A stretch of DNA of 64,000 nt from Gemmobacter sp964439015 (GTDB taxonomy: Bacteria; Pseudomonadota; Alphaproteobacteria; Rhodobacterales; Rhodobacteraceae). Made by a program: the position numbers and the translations under genes. The number at the start of each line of letters is the position of its first letter. Position 1 is the stretch's first letter. Below the pieces are notes generated by a model. It saw only the letters and a program-made list of their open reading frames with translations, had not been told where the DNA came from and searched no databases. Of the stretch, positions 1 to 7,750 are shown piece by piece. The DNA lies in the NCBI GenBank assembly GCA_964439015.1, contig CAYTMV010000003.1, positions 22,986-86,985 of the forward strand, written 5' to 3'.

Positions 1-2
1 TC

Positions 3-500
3 AAACCGCTGGTGCCCGAGGAACTGCGCGCCTGGCATGCCGGGGCGGGCAGCTGGGGCGCAGTCACGGACGTGAACTCGCACTCCATCGGGATCGAGCT
101 GGACAATCCCGGCGACCGACCGTTTGCCGCGCGGCAGATGGCGGCGCTAGAGCGGTTGCTGGCTGACATCCTGCATCGCTGGGCGATCCCGCCTGAACGG
201 GTGATTGCCCATAGCGACATGGCCCCCGCCCGCAAGACCGACCCCGGCCCGCGTTTCGATTGGCAACGGCTGGCACGACGCGGGTTGGCGGTCTGGCCCG
301 AACCGGACGGCGAGGAAGGCAATTTCGTCATCAATGCCCATGCCTTCGGCTATCCGCAGGTCGCGTCCGAGGTCATGCTGGCCGCCTTTCGGCTGCGCTT
401 TCGCCCCGGCGTGACCGGCCCCGAGGATGCCACGGACCGCCGCCTGATCCGCAATCTCGCCACCCGCTTTCCTGTTGACGCAAGGCTGGCGCGCGCGTAA
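3..500 (+). CDS. N-acetylmuramoyl-L-alanine amidase, AmiD/AmpD type (5' end outside window)
   Basis: The reading frame is open from the left edge, so the true start lies upstream of the window; the GTG at base 12 is internal. The visible part matches the family 2 amidase (Amidase_2) fold, a zinc enzyme that cuts the bond between N-acetylmuramic acid and L-alanine in peptidoglycan. Seen directly: the strand HSIGIELDNPG, then IAHSDMAP with the zinc histidine, and KTDPGPRFDW, whose aspartate matches the third zinc ligand of AmpD. The first zinc histidine must be in the missing part. After about residue 105 comes a small helical tail (FGYPQVASEVMLAAFRLRFRP) of the kind that forms a peptidoglycan-binding domain in AmiD. 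I cannot say whether it is secreted, because the N-terminus is absent. It ends just before rnpB. Confidence 0.88.
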   Translation, partial: KPLVPEELRAWHAGAGSWGAVTDVNSHSIGIELDNPGDRPFAARQMAALERLLADILHRWAIPPERVIAHSDMAPARKTDPGPRFDWQRLARRGLAVWPEPDGEEGNFVINAHAFGYPQVASEVMLAAFRLRFRPGVTGPEDATDRRLIRNLATRFPVDARLARA

Positions 501-507
501 GCCCACA

Positions 508-920
508 GCGCGCGGATGGCCGGATGACCGCGAGGGGCAACCTTCGAGGAAAGTCCGGACTCCATGAAGCAAGGGTGCCGGGTAACGCCCGGCGGGGGTA
601 ACCCCAGGGAAAGCGCCACAGAGAAAAGTCTGCCATGGGTTTCCATGGTCAGGGTGAAACGGTGGGGTAAGAGCCCACCGCGGACCGGGCAACCGGGACG
701 GCACGGCAAGCCCCACCCGGAGCAATGCCGAATAGGGGCCTCGCGCGGAAAGGTCCGGAGACCGGGGGCAACCCCGCCGGAGACCTCCGCAAGGGACGCT
801 TCAGCCCAAGAGCGCCCGGGTTGGCAGCTTGACCCCGCCAGCAATGGCGGGGCTAGAGGAATGGTCATCCAGGGAGGGAAACCTCCCGGACAGAATCCGG
901 CTTACAGGCCATCCGCGCAA
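508..920 (+). ncRNA. rnpB: RNase P RNA, bacterial class A
   Basis: This is the catalytic RNA of ribonuclease P, which removes the 5' leader of tRNA precursors. The P1 helix is visible as a perfect 12-base match: GCGCGGATGGCC at 510-521 pairs with GGCCATCCGCGC at 907-918. The universal CR I core GAGGAAAGTCCGGACTCC begins near 546, and the 3' core CAGAATCCGGCTTACAG lies near 892-906. The length of about 410 bases suits an alphaproteobacterial RNase P RNA. The exact ends are estimated from P1. Protein reading frames that cross this span are not real. Confidence 0.97.
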
Positions 921-940
921 ATTCCGATGACGGAGACGAA

Positions 941-1073
941 GGGGGCGCTGCCCCCTCGCGCTGCGCGCTCACCCCCGGGATATTTCAGCCTGAATGATGG
1001 AAATTCGATGCCTCTATCATTCAGGTGCAAATATCCTGGGGGAGTCCCGCAGGGACGGGGGCAAAGCCCCCTC
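941..1073. repeat. Intergenic inverted repeat (family A, complete), probable two-way terminator
   Basis: Arms CCCCCGGGATATTT...CCTGAATGAT (972-998) and ATCATTCAGG...AAATATCCTGGGGG (1016-1042) face each other around a 17-base centre. Outside each arm lies a second hairpin, GGGGGCGCTGCCCCC at 941-955 and GGGGGCAAAGCCCCC at about 1057-1071. It sits between the convergent ends of rnpB and the RraB-like gene, so it probably stops transcription in both directions. A second full copy lies at 60034-60165 and half copies at about 24996 and 52634. Confidence 0.8.
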
Positions 1074-1398
1074 AGTCTTCGGCCAGCATATCCCAGCCGT
1101 CGGGAAAGAAATCGGATATCAGCGCGATTTCGGTGGCGCGCTTTTCCTGTTCCCAGATGGCTTCGGGTGTGACGGGGATCGGGCCGATCGCGGCGTCGAT
1201 CATGCCTTCGTCCTCGTCGCGCTCGACGGTGAAGCCCGCGGCACGAAGAGATTTTTCGGCGGTCTGCCAGTCGGGTTCCATCTCTTCGGCAAAAAACAGG
1301 AAATGGATTACCGCCTGTTTCGGCAGGTCGGGTTCCTTTCGCAATTCCTCGAAGGTTTCAAAGGTTTCGCGGCGCTGGGCTTCGTAATCGTGAGGCAT
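1072..1398 (-). CDS. RraB-like regulator of ribonuclease E
   Basis: The product is 108 residues and resembles the RraB family (regulator of ribonuclease activity B), small acidic cytoplasmic proteins that bind RNase E and slow mRNA decay in enterobacteria. Visible features are the start DYEAQRRETFETFEELRK, a central strand with PKQAVIHFLFFAEE, and the segment AEKSLRAAGFTVERDEDEG; the whole protein is rich in Asp and Glu. The start is placed at the ATG ending at base 1398 because AGGAGAG lies just upstream; a longer frame to 1428 lacks such a site. The gene is alone on this strand and ends inside the family A repeat. Function in alphaproteobacteria is inferred from the family only. Confidence 0.75.
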   Translation of the reverse strand: MPHDYEAQRRETFETFEELRKEPDLPKQAVIHFLFFAEEMEPDWQTAEKSLRAAGFTVERDEDEGMIDAAIGPIPVTPEAIWEQEKRATEIALISDFFPDGWDMLAED

Positions 1399-1568
1399 GG
1401 TCTCTCCTGTTTGCGGCAGTTGTGCCACGTCTGTGGAGAAAAGTCAGCCGGGCTGGGTGTGTGGAGCGGGAATTGCCATGGATCATGTCGAAGGTGTTCA
1501 GGTTTTCTTAAGATAATCCCGGTCCCAAGGGTGGGGCCGAGATTCAGGAAAAACTGGGGTGACGCGCA

Positions 1569-2999
1569 ATGACGACTTACACGATTCAGGGCTACAGCCG
1601 TGTGATGAACTGGGACACTCAGGCGTATGAGCAGTTTGGCACGGCGACCTTGCAATATGTCCGTCCGGATGGCGCGGGTAGCTGGGTCCACCATTATAAC
1701 TACCTCGATACGGACGACACGCTCGTGGGCATGTCGCAAGTGCATGATTTCGTTTCGCTCAACGCATTTCTCAGCCGTCCCGGTGGCACGACCTATGATT
1801 TCGAGGGGGATCCGATCCACGCCGAGCGTTTCGTGTATCTGCTGGAATGGGGCACTGGCCAGCGGACCTATATGCATTCGGTTTTCATGCCCTTGACGGG
1901 GGAAGAATTTTTCTTTGCCATGAGCGGCGATGCCATGCCGGCGATCACCTCGCTTGCCCAATTGGGCAGTCTGGTGGACGGGGCGCGGCGTTGGGTGATC
2001 GACGGGCCGTTCGAAAGTGGGGCCGAGATCCCGTTCACGACCTATCAGCGGGTTTCCATCACCGAGAATGACCGGATCGTCGCGTCCCATTCCGAGGGGC
2101 TGTTCTGGGATGCGGGCATCGGCAATGACACGATGCTGGGGGGCAATGCCAATGACACGCTTCTGGGTGGCGGCGGGAATGACCGTATCTTTACCGGCCT
2201 TGGCAACAATGTGGTCATGGGTGGCACCGGGAATGACACGATCACCGGCAATGGCGACTTCAACGAGATCATGGGCGGCGCGGGCAATGACAGCATCGCA
2301 TCGATCAGCAACGTGGGTGGTGTCATAAATGGTGGCGGTGGTGCGGATGTGATCACTGTCGGCGCAGGGACTTTTACCGCTGGGTTCTGGACAGCCTATA
2401 ACACCGTCAATGGGGGCTCGGGCGCGGACCGGCTTACGGGCGCGCAGGCCAATGACTGGTTCCGCGGCGATGCTGGGAATGACACTTTGACGGGCTATGC
2501 CGGTGATGACGATCTCTATGGCGGCGACCATAATGACAAGATCTATGGTGGCGCGGGCAATGACCGGGTGGAAGGGGACAATGGCGCCGATCTGCTGAGT
2601 GGCGGGGCCGGTGAGGACATGATGTATGGCGATGCCGGCGCCGACACTCTGATCGGGGGCGCCGCCGCGGATGAGGCATGGGGCGGGGCGGGAGCCGATG
2701 TATTCCGGTTCGTGAACGCGACCGACAGCAGTTTCGTCGATTTTGACCAGATATTCGAGTTCGCCACCGGCGAGGACAAGATCGATCTGGCCGCGGTTGA
2801 CGCCAACAGCACCGTTGCCAACGATCAAGCCTTCGCCTGGCGCGGGGCGCAGGCCTTTACCGGTCTCGGTCAGTTGCGGGTGGTCGTCTCGCAGGGCGAT
2901 ACGATCATTCTCGGCAACATCAGCGGCGATCTTGCGGCGGACTTCCGCATCGTGGTGCAGGACGTCACGGGCCTGACGCAGGCCAACTTCCTGCTCTGA
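1569..2999 (+). CDS. Calcium-binding RTX repeat protein, probable type I secretion substrate
   Basis: The product is 476 residues. Residues from about 185 to 385 hold many hemolysin-type nonapeptide repeats (GGxGNDxx, for example GGAGNDSI, GGGGNDRIF, GGAGNDRVEGD), which fold into a calcium-filled beta roll outside the cell. No N-terminal signal peptide is seen. The C-terminus (DFRIVVQDVTGLTQANFLL) has the aliphatic end typical of a type I secretion signal. The first 180 residues, rich in Tyr, Trp and His, match no family I can name and may be the functional part. No ABC exporter, membrane fusion protein or TolC-like gene lies in the window, so the exporter must be elsewhere. A hairpin terminator follows. 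It could be an adhesin, an enzyme or a surface-layer component. Confidence 0.85.
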   Translation: MTTYTIQGYSRVMNWDTQAYEQFGTATLQYVRPDGAGSWVHHYNYLDTDDTLVGMSQVHDFVSLNAFLSRPGGTTYDFEGDPIHAERFVYLLEWGTGQRTYMHSVFMPLTGEEFFFAMSGDAMPAITSLAQLGSLVDGARRWVIDGPFESGAEIPFTTYQRVSITENDRIVASHSEGLFWDAGIGNDTMLGGNANDTLLGGGGNDRIFTGLGNNVVMGGTGNDTITGNGDFNEIMGGAGNDSIASISNVGGVINGGGGADVITVGAGTFTAGFWTAYNTVNGGSGADRLTGAQANDWFRGDAGNDTLTGYAGDDDLYGGDHNDKIYGGAGNDRVEGDNGADLLSGGAGEDMMYGDAGADTLIGGAAADEAWGGAGADVFRFVNATDSSFVDFDQIFEFATGEDKIDLAAVDANSTVANDQAFAWRGAQAFTGLGQLRVVVSQGDTIILGNISGDLAADFRIVVQDVTGLTQANFLL

Positions 3000-3019
3000 T
3001 CCGCCTGCAGGCAGCATCA

Positions 3020-3044
3020 GGGGCGCCTTTGGGCGCCCCTTTTT
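3020..3044 (+). terminator. Rho-independent terminator after the RTX gene
   Basis: GGGGCGCC, loop TTT, GGCGCCCC, then a run of five T on the plus strand. It lies 20 bases after the RTX stop codon and just before the stop of the convergent phosphatase gene. Confidence 0.9.
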
Positions 3045-3047
3045 GCG

Positions 3048-3848
3048 TTACGCGTTCAGGATTTCCAGGGCTGCGGCATGGACCGAGGCGTTGGCCGCTG
3101 CCAGGATCTGCCCGCCCTGCGGCGCGGGACGGCCTTGCCAGTCGGTGACAATCCCACCCGCAGCTTCGATCACCGCGATGGGCGCATGCACGTCGTAGGC
3201 CTGCAAGCCGGCCTCGACGACCAGATCCACCTGCCCCGCAGCGATCAGCGCATAGGCATAGCAATCGGTGCCATAGCGGGTCAGCCGACATTGGCGGGCG
3301 AGACGATGAAAGGCCGTGCCCTCGGCCTCGGTGCCGACCTCGGGGAAGGTGGACATGATCAGACATTCGGACAGGGGCCGGACCGGACGGGTTTTCAGCC
3401 CGCGCGGTCCCTGCGGCCCCAGCATCTCGGCGCGGCCCAGCCCGCCGGCAAACCGCTCGCCTACATAGGGCTGGTCAATCAACCCGTAGATCGGGCCCTG
3501 CGCGTCGGCTACCGCGATCAGCACGCCCCAGGTGGGGGTGCCTGCCAGATAGCTGCGGGTGCCGTCGATGGGGTCCAGCACCCAGGTCAGGCCGGAGGTG
3601 CCGGCGGTGCTGCCGCGCTCTTCGCCAAGGATCGCGTCCTGCGGCCGGGCCTCAGCCAGGATTGCGCGCATCGCATCTTCGGCGGCGCGGTCGGCCACCG
3701 TCACCGGATCGAAGCGGTGGGTCTCCTTGTTCTCGGCATCCAGCCCGCTGCGGAAATGTGCCAGCGTGGCGCTGCGGGCGGCATCAGCCAGCCGGTCGGC
3801 CACGGCGATCAGTTCAGCTTCCAGTGCGGCATCCAGCCTGCGCATCAT
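3048..3848 (-). CDS. hisN: Inositol monophosphatase family, probable histidinol-phosphatase (HisN type)
   Basis: The 266-residue product is a magnesium-dependent phosphatase of the inositol monophosphatase superfamily. The metal-binding motifs are complete: the glutamates of LGEERG near residue 75, WVLDPIDGTRSY near residues 90-101, and the late aspartate in YDVHAPIAVIEAAGG. The form DPIDGTRSYLAGTPTWG is closer to bacterial HisN proteins, which remove phosphate from L-histidinol phosphate, than to SuhB or CysQ. No other his gene is near, so the pathway is inferred from family resemblance; a broader sugar-phosphate role is possible. Two ATG codons stand side by side at the start, so the N-terminus is uncertain by one residue. 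Divergence of substrate is common in this family. Confidence 0.78.
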   Translation of the reverse strand: MMRRLDAALEAELIAVADRLADAARSATLAHFRSGLDAENKETHRFDPVTVADRAAEDAMRAILAEARPQDAILGEERGSTAGTSGLTWVLDPIDGTRSYLAGTPTWGVLIAVADAQGPIYGLIDQPYVGERFAGGLGRAEMLGPQGPRGLKTRPVRPLSECLIMSTFPEVGTEAEGTAFHRLARQCRLTRYGTDCYAYALIAAGQVDLVVEAGLQAYDVHAPIAVIEAAGGIVTDWQGRPAPQGGQILAAANASVHAAALEILNA

Positions 3849-3923
3849 CCATCCCCTGAAAATGACTTGACCGGCGCTACTCCCGCAAGGGCAGGCCGGT
3901 CAAGTCATGTCATGCAGATGCCT

Positions 3924-4280
3924 TCAGGCCACGTCGCTGAGAACGCGCGCCAGATCGAACAGCCGACGACGCTGTGCCTCGGGGATCGCGTAGTAGGAGC
4001 GCACCAGTTCCAGGGCTTCCTTGTCGGCCAGGATGTCGCCGGTCACTTCGGCCTCGCGCTTGTCGTCGATGCCTTCAAAGAAGAAGGCGATATTCACGCC
4101 AAGAGCATCGGCAATGTCCCAAAGCCGGGAGGCTGAGACCCGGTTCATGCCGGTTTCGTATTTCTGGATCTGTTGGAACTTGATGCCGACCTTTTCGGCC
4201 AGCTGCTGTTGGGTCATGCCGACCATCCAGCGGCGATGCCGGATGCGCTTGCCCACATGGGCGTCAACGGGATGCTTCAT
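3924..4280 (-). CDS. XRE-family helix-turn-helix transcription regulator
   Basis: The product is 118 residues with an N-terminal Cro/CI-type DNA-binding domain at about residues 10-64 (GKRIRHRRWMVGMTQQQLAEKVG, then IQKYETGMNRVSASRLWDIADAL). The C-terminal half is helical with a charged segment (DDKREAEVTGDILADKEALELVRSYY) that may form a dimer. The ATG at 4278-4280 is chosen over the one directly before it because AGGAG sits at better spacing. The family is widespread in Rhodobacteraceae but I do not know its target genes. A perfect short dyad (AGGGT, 5-base loop, ACCCT) at 4339-4353, about 60 bases upstream of the start, could be an autoregulatory operator; that is inference only. Confidence 0.85.
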   Translation of the reverse strand: MKHPVDAHVGKRIRHRRWMVGMTQQQLAEKVGIKFQQIQKYETGMNRVSASRLWDIADALGVNIAFFFEGIDDKREAEVTGDILADKEALELVRSYYAIPEAQRRRLFDLARVLSDVA

Positions 4281-4592
4281 CATGTTCTCCTGGGCCGGCC
4301 TGACCGGCAAGATTGATCGCGCAGAGATAGCACTAATAAGGGTTTTCTACCCTGAGAAATTTTCGCATGAAACGTATCTTTGGATAGAGGTTGAATTTCT
4401 CGAAATTTGGACAAGCCTAGCACGAAATCAACTTTGCCAGATGAAAAAATTCCATATCCAAAATGTGACGTCAAGTCATCTGGCTGCAATCAGAGGGCGT
4501 ATCAACCGGAGAATCGACAAGTTGTCGTGAGGGCTAGGCCGGGACCTGGGGCTGCGCTAATCTTGCTGCAGAGCAGCGACAGGAGCTTTGCG
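4281..4592. other. AT-rich divergent intergenic region
   Basis: About 310 bases between the XRE regulator and the quinone oxidoreductase gene contain no gene I can support. The stretch is clearly richer in A and T than its surroundings, as expected for two divergent promoters. The dyad AGGGT-N5-ACCCT at 4339-4353 is the only clear symmetric site. A reading frame continuing into the oxidoreductase from base 4407 is an artefact of an open frame, not coding. Confidence 0.5.
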
Positions 4593-5579
4593 ATGCGTGC
4601 CTTCCGTGTGGAAACCATGGGATCCGCGCCGGCCTTGACCGAGGTGCCGGTGCCGGTGCCGGGGCAGGGCGAGGTGCTGATCCGCGTGGCAGCCTGTGGC
4701 CTCAACTTCGCCGACCTGCTGATGGTCGAGGGGCGCTATCAGGACACGCCCACAGCGCCCTTTACGCTGGGCATGGAGATTGCCGGGACCGTTGCGGCGG
4801 CGGGCGAGGGCGTCACGTGCGCGCCGGGGCAGCGGGTCGTGGCCTTTGCCGGGCAGGGCGGGTTGGCCGAATGGGCGGTGGTGGCGGCCGACCGGGTGAT
4901 TGCCTTGCCGGAAGGCGTCGATTTTCCCACCGCCGCGGCCTTCCCGATCGCCTATGGCACGGCGCATCTGGCGCTGGCCCATCGTGCGCGATTGACGCCG
5001 GGCGAGACCTTGTTCGTCACGGGTGCCGCGGGCGGCGTGGGCCTGACCGCGGTCGAGATCGGCAAGCGGCTGGGGGCGCGGGTGATCGCCAGCGCGCGGG
5101 GGGGCGATAAGCTGGCGGTGGCGCGGGCGGCGGGGGCTGATGTGGTGATCGACAGCAGCGCGCCCGACCTGCGCGGCGTGCTGAAATCGCTGGGCGGGGT
5201 GGATGTGGTCTATGACACGGTCGGCGGCGGAGCCTTCATGGAGGCCCTGCGCGCCACCCGGCCCGAAGGTCGTTTGTTGGCCATCGGCTTTGCCGGCGGT
5301 GAGGTGCCGCAGGTGCCGGCCAACCTGTTGCTGGTCAAGAACCTGTCGGTGATCGGCCTTTACTGGGGGGGCTATCTGAACTTTGCGCCCAAGGTGCTGA
5401 CGGACAGTCTGCGCCAGCTGCTCGACTGGATCGCCATGGGCGAGTTGCGCCCGCATCTGGGATTGACGCTGCCATTCGCGCGCGCCGCCGAAGGGTTGGA
5501 GGCGCTGCGCGACCGGCGCAGCACGGGCAAGGTGGTCATCACCATGGAAGGGGCGGCGGGGGAAGGGGCGGCGGACTGA
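4593..5579 (+). CDS. NADPH:quinone oxidoreductase family protein (zinc-free MDR)
   Basis: The 328-residue product belongs to the quinone oxidoreductase branch of the medium-chain dehydrogenase superfamily, cytoplasmic NADPH-dependent reductases acting on quinones and enones. The N-terminal GroES-like domain includes CGLNFADLLMVEGRYQ and the segment LGMEIAGTVAAAGEGV. The Rossmann domain carries the nucleotide motif VTGAAGGVGLTAVEIGK near residues 143-159. The structural and catalytic zinc cysteines of alcohol dehydrogenases are absent, which fits the QOR group. The start is the ATG at 4593, with AGGAG at 4581-4585; the longer open frame from 4407 lacks this support and would add unrelated sequence. 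The substrate cannot be told from sequence, and the gene stands alone. Confidence 0.88.
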   Translation: MRAFRVETMGSAPALTEVPVPVPGQGEVLIRVAACGLNFADLLMVEGRYQDTPTAPFTLGMEIAGTVAAAGEGVTCAPGQRVVAFAGQGGLAEWAVVAADRVIALPEGVDFPTAAAFPIAYGTAHLALAHRARLTPGETLFVTGAAGGVGLTAVEIGKRLGARVIASARGGDKLAVARAAGADVVIDSSAPDLRGVLKSLGGVDVVYDTVGGGAFMEALRATRPEGRLLAIGFAGGEVPQVPANLLLVKNLSVIGLYWGGYLNFAPKVLTDSLRQLLDWIAMGELRPHLGLTLPFARAAEGLEALRDRRSTGKVVITMEGAAGEGAAD

Positions 5580-5720
5580 CGGCTGCGCTGGTCGCGGACC
5601 GCAAAAGATGTGTCTGAGTTGCCAATTTTTCGACCGGCCTTTTCCTTGAAAAGCCGGGAACTAATGACGATATTTGCCCCAAGGGCGTTACGCCCATGGA
5701 TGAGACACGGAGGTTGCACG

Positions 5721-6446
5721 ATGGCCCAATATGGCTACACGCGCGAGATCGGGATCGGCGCCCGTTCCGCCCAGATTGACGAGGGCCTGCGCGCCCATAT
5801 GAACAAGGTCTATGGCCTGATGTCGGTGGCAATGCTGGTCACCTTCGCTGTGGCATGGGCCGTCGGCTCCACGCCCGCGCTGGTGGCCGCGATCTTCGGC
5901 ACCCCGCTGAAATGGGTGGCAATGTTCCTGCCGCTGGTGATGGTGTTTGCCTTCGGCGCGATGGTCGGTCGGATGTCGGCTGCGGCAGCGCAGCTGTTCT
6001 TCTATGTTTTCGCCGCGGCGATGGGCCTTTCGCTGGCCTCGATCTTTGTGGTGTTTACCGGCACCTCGATCGCCCAGACCTTCCTCGTCACCGCGATCGC
6101 CTTCGCCGCGCTCAGCCTTTACGGCTATACCACCAAGCGTGACCTGTCGGCGATGGGTGCCTTCCTGATCATGGGTCTGGTGGGCCTGATCGTGGCCTCT
6201 ATCGTGAACATCTTCCTCGCCTCCTCGGCGCTGGCCTTCGCGATCTCGGTCATCGGTGTGCTGATCTTTGCGGGCCTGACGGCCTGGGATACGCAGAACA
6301 TCAAGAACATCTATATCCAGCACGCCATGCATGGCGATCAGGAATGGCTGGGCAAGGCTGCCGTGATGGGTGCGCTGAACCTCTACATGGACTTCATCAA
6401 CCTGTTCATGTTCCTGCTTCAGTTCATGGGCCAGCAGCGCGAGTGA
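5721..6446 (+). CDS. Bax inhibitor-1/YccA family membrane protein
   Basis: The 241-residue product is an integral inner-membrane protein of the BI-1 (TMBIM) family, with seven hydrophobic segments from about residue 33 to the C-terminus. Family marks include the start YTREIGIGARSAQIDEGLRAHMNKVYGLM, TAWDTQNIKNIY near residue 195 and the ending LYMDFINLFMFLLQFMG. Bacterial members include YccA, which modulates the FtsH protease, and BsYetJ, a pH-sensitive calcium leak channel; which role applies here is not known. The start at 5721 is set by the ribosome site GGAGG at 5709-5713. Longer upstream open frame to 5610 is rejected. A strong terminator follows 25 bases after the stop, so this is a single-gene unit. 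Confidence 0.92.
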   Translation: MAQYGYTREIGIGARSAQIDEGLRAHMNKVYGLMSVAMLVTFAVAWAVGSTPALVAAIFGTPLKWVAMFLPLVMVFAFGAMVGRMSAAAAQLFFYVFAAAMGLSLASIFVVFTGTSIAQTFLVTAIAFAALSLYGYTTKRDLSAMGAFLIMGLVGLIVASIVNIFLASSALAFAISVIGVLIFAGLTAWDTQNIKNIYIQHAMHGDQEWLGKAAVMGALNLYMDFINLFMFLLQFMGQQRE

Positions 6447-6471
6447 TCGCTGTCCCAGACGCAATGACCAA

Positions 6472-6497
6472 AGGGCCGCACTGAGTGCGGCCCTTTT
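6472..6497 (+). terminator. Rho-independent terminator after the BI-1 gene
   Basis: AGGGCCGCACT pairs with AGTGCGGCCCT around a two-base GA turn, followed by TTTCTTTTC. It lies 25 bases beyond the BI-1 stop codon. Confidence 0.9.
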
Positions 6498-6551
6498 CTT
6501 TTCCTGGGCTGGCAAGGGCGGGCAGCAGCAGCCCGCCTGCGGTCCAAATGC

Positions 6552-6577
6552 AAAAGGCCGCGCCAGATGGCACGGCC
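6552..6577 (-). terminator. Rho-independent terminator after rpmG
   Basis: On the minus strand GGCCGTGCC, loop ATCT, GGCGCGGCC (one G-T pair) is followed by TTTTG. It lies 26 bases beyond the rpmG stop codon. Confidence 0.85.
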
Positions 6578-6602
6578 CTGCATTGATGCGGGACGGCAGA
6601 TC

Positions 6603-6770
6603 TTACTTGATCTTGCCTTCCTTGTATTCGACATGCTCACGCTTGACCGGGTCGTATTTACGCACGGTCATCTTTTCGGTCATCGTGCGGGCATTCTTCT
6701 TGGTCACATAGAAGTGCCCGGTGCCCGCCGTCGAGTTCAGACGGATCTTGATCGTCGTCGGCTTCGCCAT
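6603..6770 (-). CDS. rpmG: 50S ribosomal protein L33
   Basis: A 55-codon gene too short for usual length cut-offs. The translation begins MAKPTTIKIRLNSTAGTGHF, continues YVTKKNARTMTEKM and ends YDPVKREHVEYKEGKIK, which matches the whole length of bacterial L33, a small basic protein of the large ribosomal subunit. The alphaproteobacterial form lacks the four zinc-binding cysteines (the C-minus type), as seen here. An AGGAGAGAC site lies directly upstream of the ATG at 6770. The gene stands alone with its own terminator on the minus strand. Confidence 0.97.
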   Translation of the reverse strand: MAKPTTIKIRLNSTAGTGHFYVTKKNARTMTEKMTVRKYDPVKREHVEYKEGKIK

Positions 6771-6928
6771 GGTCGTCTCTCCTGCATCCGGGGGCCAGCG
6801 GTGCCATCCGGGTCAAATCCTTGTAGCCTGCCTTTTACGGATGATGGCGACGGAGTCAACAGCCAAACCGTCAAATTGCCTTTCCGAAGTGCATCGGCAG
6901 ATTCCACAGGCGCGGTTGCGCCTGTGGA

Positions 6929-6950
6929 TTGGGTATTTGGGTCATGGTGA
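6929..6950 (+). repeat. Short intergenic repeat (family B), copy 1
   Basis: TTGGGTATTTGGGTCATGGTGA, with a core of 20 bases shared (one or two changes) by copies at 30594-30620, 47337-47357 and 52818-52850. It lies just past the stop of the TerB-like gene, in the rpmG upstream region. Next to it, CCACAGGCGC...GCGCCTGTGG at 6904-6926 forms a strong hairpin. Confidence 0.6.
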
Positions 6951-6963
6951 GGGCAAGGGCCGC

Positions 6964-7674
6964 TCAGACCGTCGGTTTGCCCATGCTGGCATGGATCGCC
7001 GCGATCTTGTCGGGGGACAGTTGCAAGCCCTGCGCCAATTGCTTGAGGAAGTGTCTCTCGGCCTCGGTATCGACGGCGATCGTCATCAGCGCGGCGGAAT
7101 AGACCTGTGCCGCAGCGGTGGCGCTGGTGTCGCTGACCAGGGCTGCGATATCCAGCGGCGCGTCCAGCTCGGCGCTGACAAAGGCCACTTCCTCCTCGGA
7201 GGCGTCCTTGAGGTGGTCCAGCAGCCGGGCGCGTTCGTTCGGGTCGATCACGCCGTCAGACTTGGCCGCAGCGATCATGGCCCGGATCATCAGTCGGGCG
7301 TGCTGTTCGGCCATGGCGCCGGCTGGCGTGCCACCGGTCAACGATTCCATGATCCCGGCCATGCTCGAGGCACCGGCACTGGCCGCCCCCGTCAGTGCGC
7401 CGAACAGCGCCCCCAGACCAGCCTGCGTCGATTCGGTCGCCTCGGCCGCGCCGCCGCCCATCTTGCCCATCATGTTGCGGATCATCGCCTGATCCACGGG
7501 CAGGCCCATCTTCTGCGCCATCGCGCCCAGTTGATCGGCCATGCCGCCCTGATCGCCCGCGCCGCGCATGGCCTTGGTCAGCCCGTCGACGCCGCCCATC
7601 TGCTTGACCTTGTCCGCCCCGCGCGCTGCGGCAAACCCCACGGCCAGAGTGGCCAGTGTCTTGATGAAACTCAT
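6964..7674 (-). CDS. TerB-fold/DUF533 (YebE-like) protein
   Basis: The 236-residue product starts with a hydrophobic segment (MSFIKTLATLAVGFAAARGADKVK), has a low-complexity Gly/Ala/Met middle (about residues 25-125), and ends in a helical domain with AAKSDGVIDPNERARLLDHL, the mark of the TerB/DUF533 group. The DGxIDxxE segment is the acidic, probably metal-binding helix pair known from the tellurite-resistance protein TerB and from the YebE inner-membrane protein. The function of this group is not settled. The start at 7674 follows AGGAGAGTGAC; an open frame to 7788 overlaps the end of guaD and lacks a ribosome site. The gene lies 77 bases downstream of guaD and may share its transcript. Confidence 0.8.
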   Translation of the reverse strand: MSFIKTLATLAVGFAAARGADKVKQMGGVDGLTKAMRGAGDQGGMADQLGAMAQKMGLPVDQAMIRNMMGKMGGGAAEATESTQAGLGALFGALTGAASAGASSMAGIMESLTGGTPAGAMAEQHARLMIRAMIAAAKSDGVIDPNERARLLDHLKDASEEEVAFVSAELDAPLDIAALVSDTSATAAAQVYSAALMTIAVDTEAERHFLKQLAQGLQLSPDKIAAIHASMGKPTV

Positions 7675-7750
7675 GTCACTCTCCTTCGCCAGATGGAGAG
7701 AGGCTAACCGATTCTGCGCAACATGGGGATGAAATCCGCGGCTGCCGCCA

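Noticed and set aside
564..1172. Open frames of up to 200 codons across the RNase P RNA
   Set aside because: The span is rnpB with a complete P1 helix and core motifs; the frames have no known domain.
1308..3017. A 569-codon open frame on the minus strand opposite the RTX gene
   Set aside because: It is a shadow of the GC-rich, repeat-bearing RTX gene in another frame; it has no domain and overlaps the RraB-like gene.
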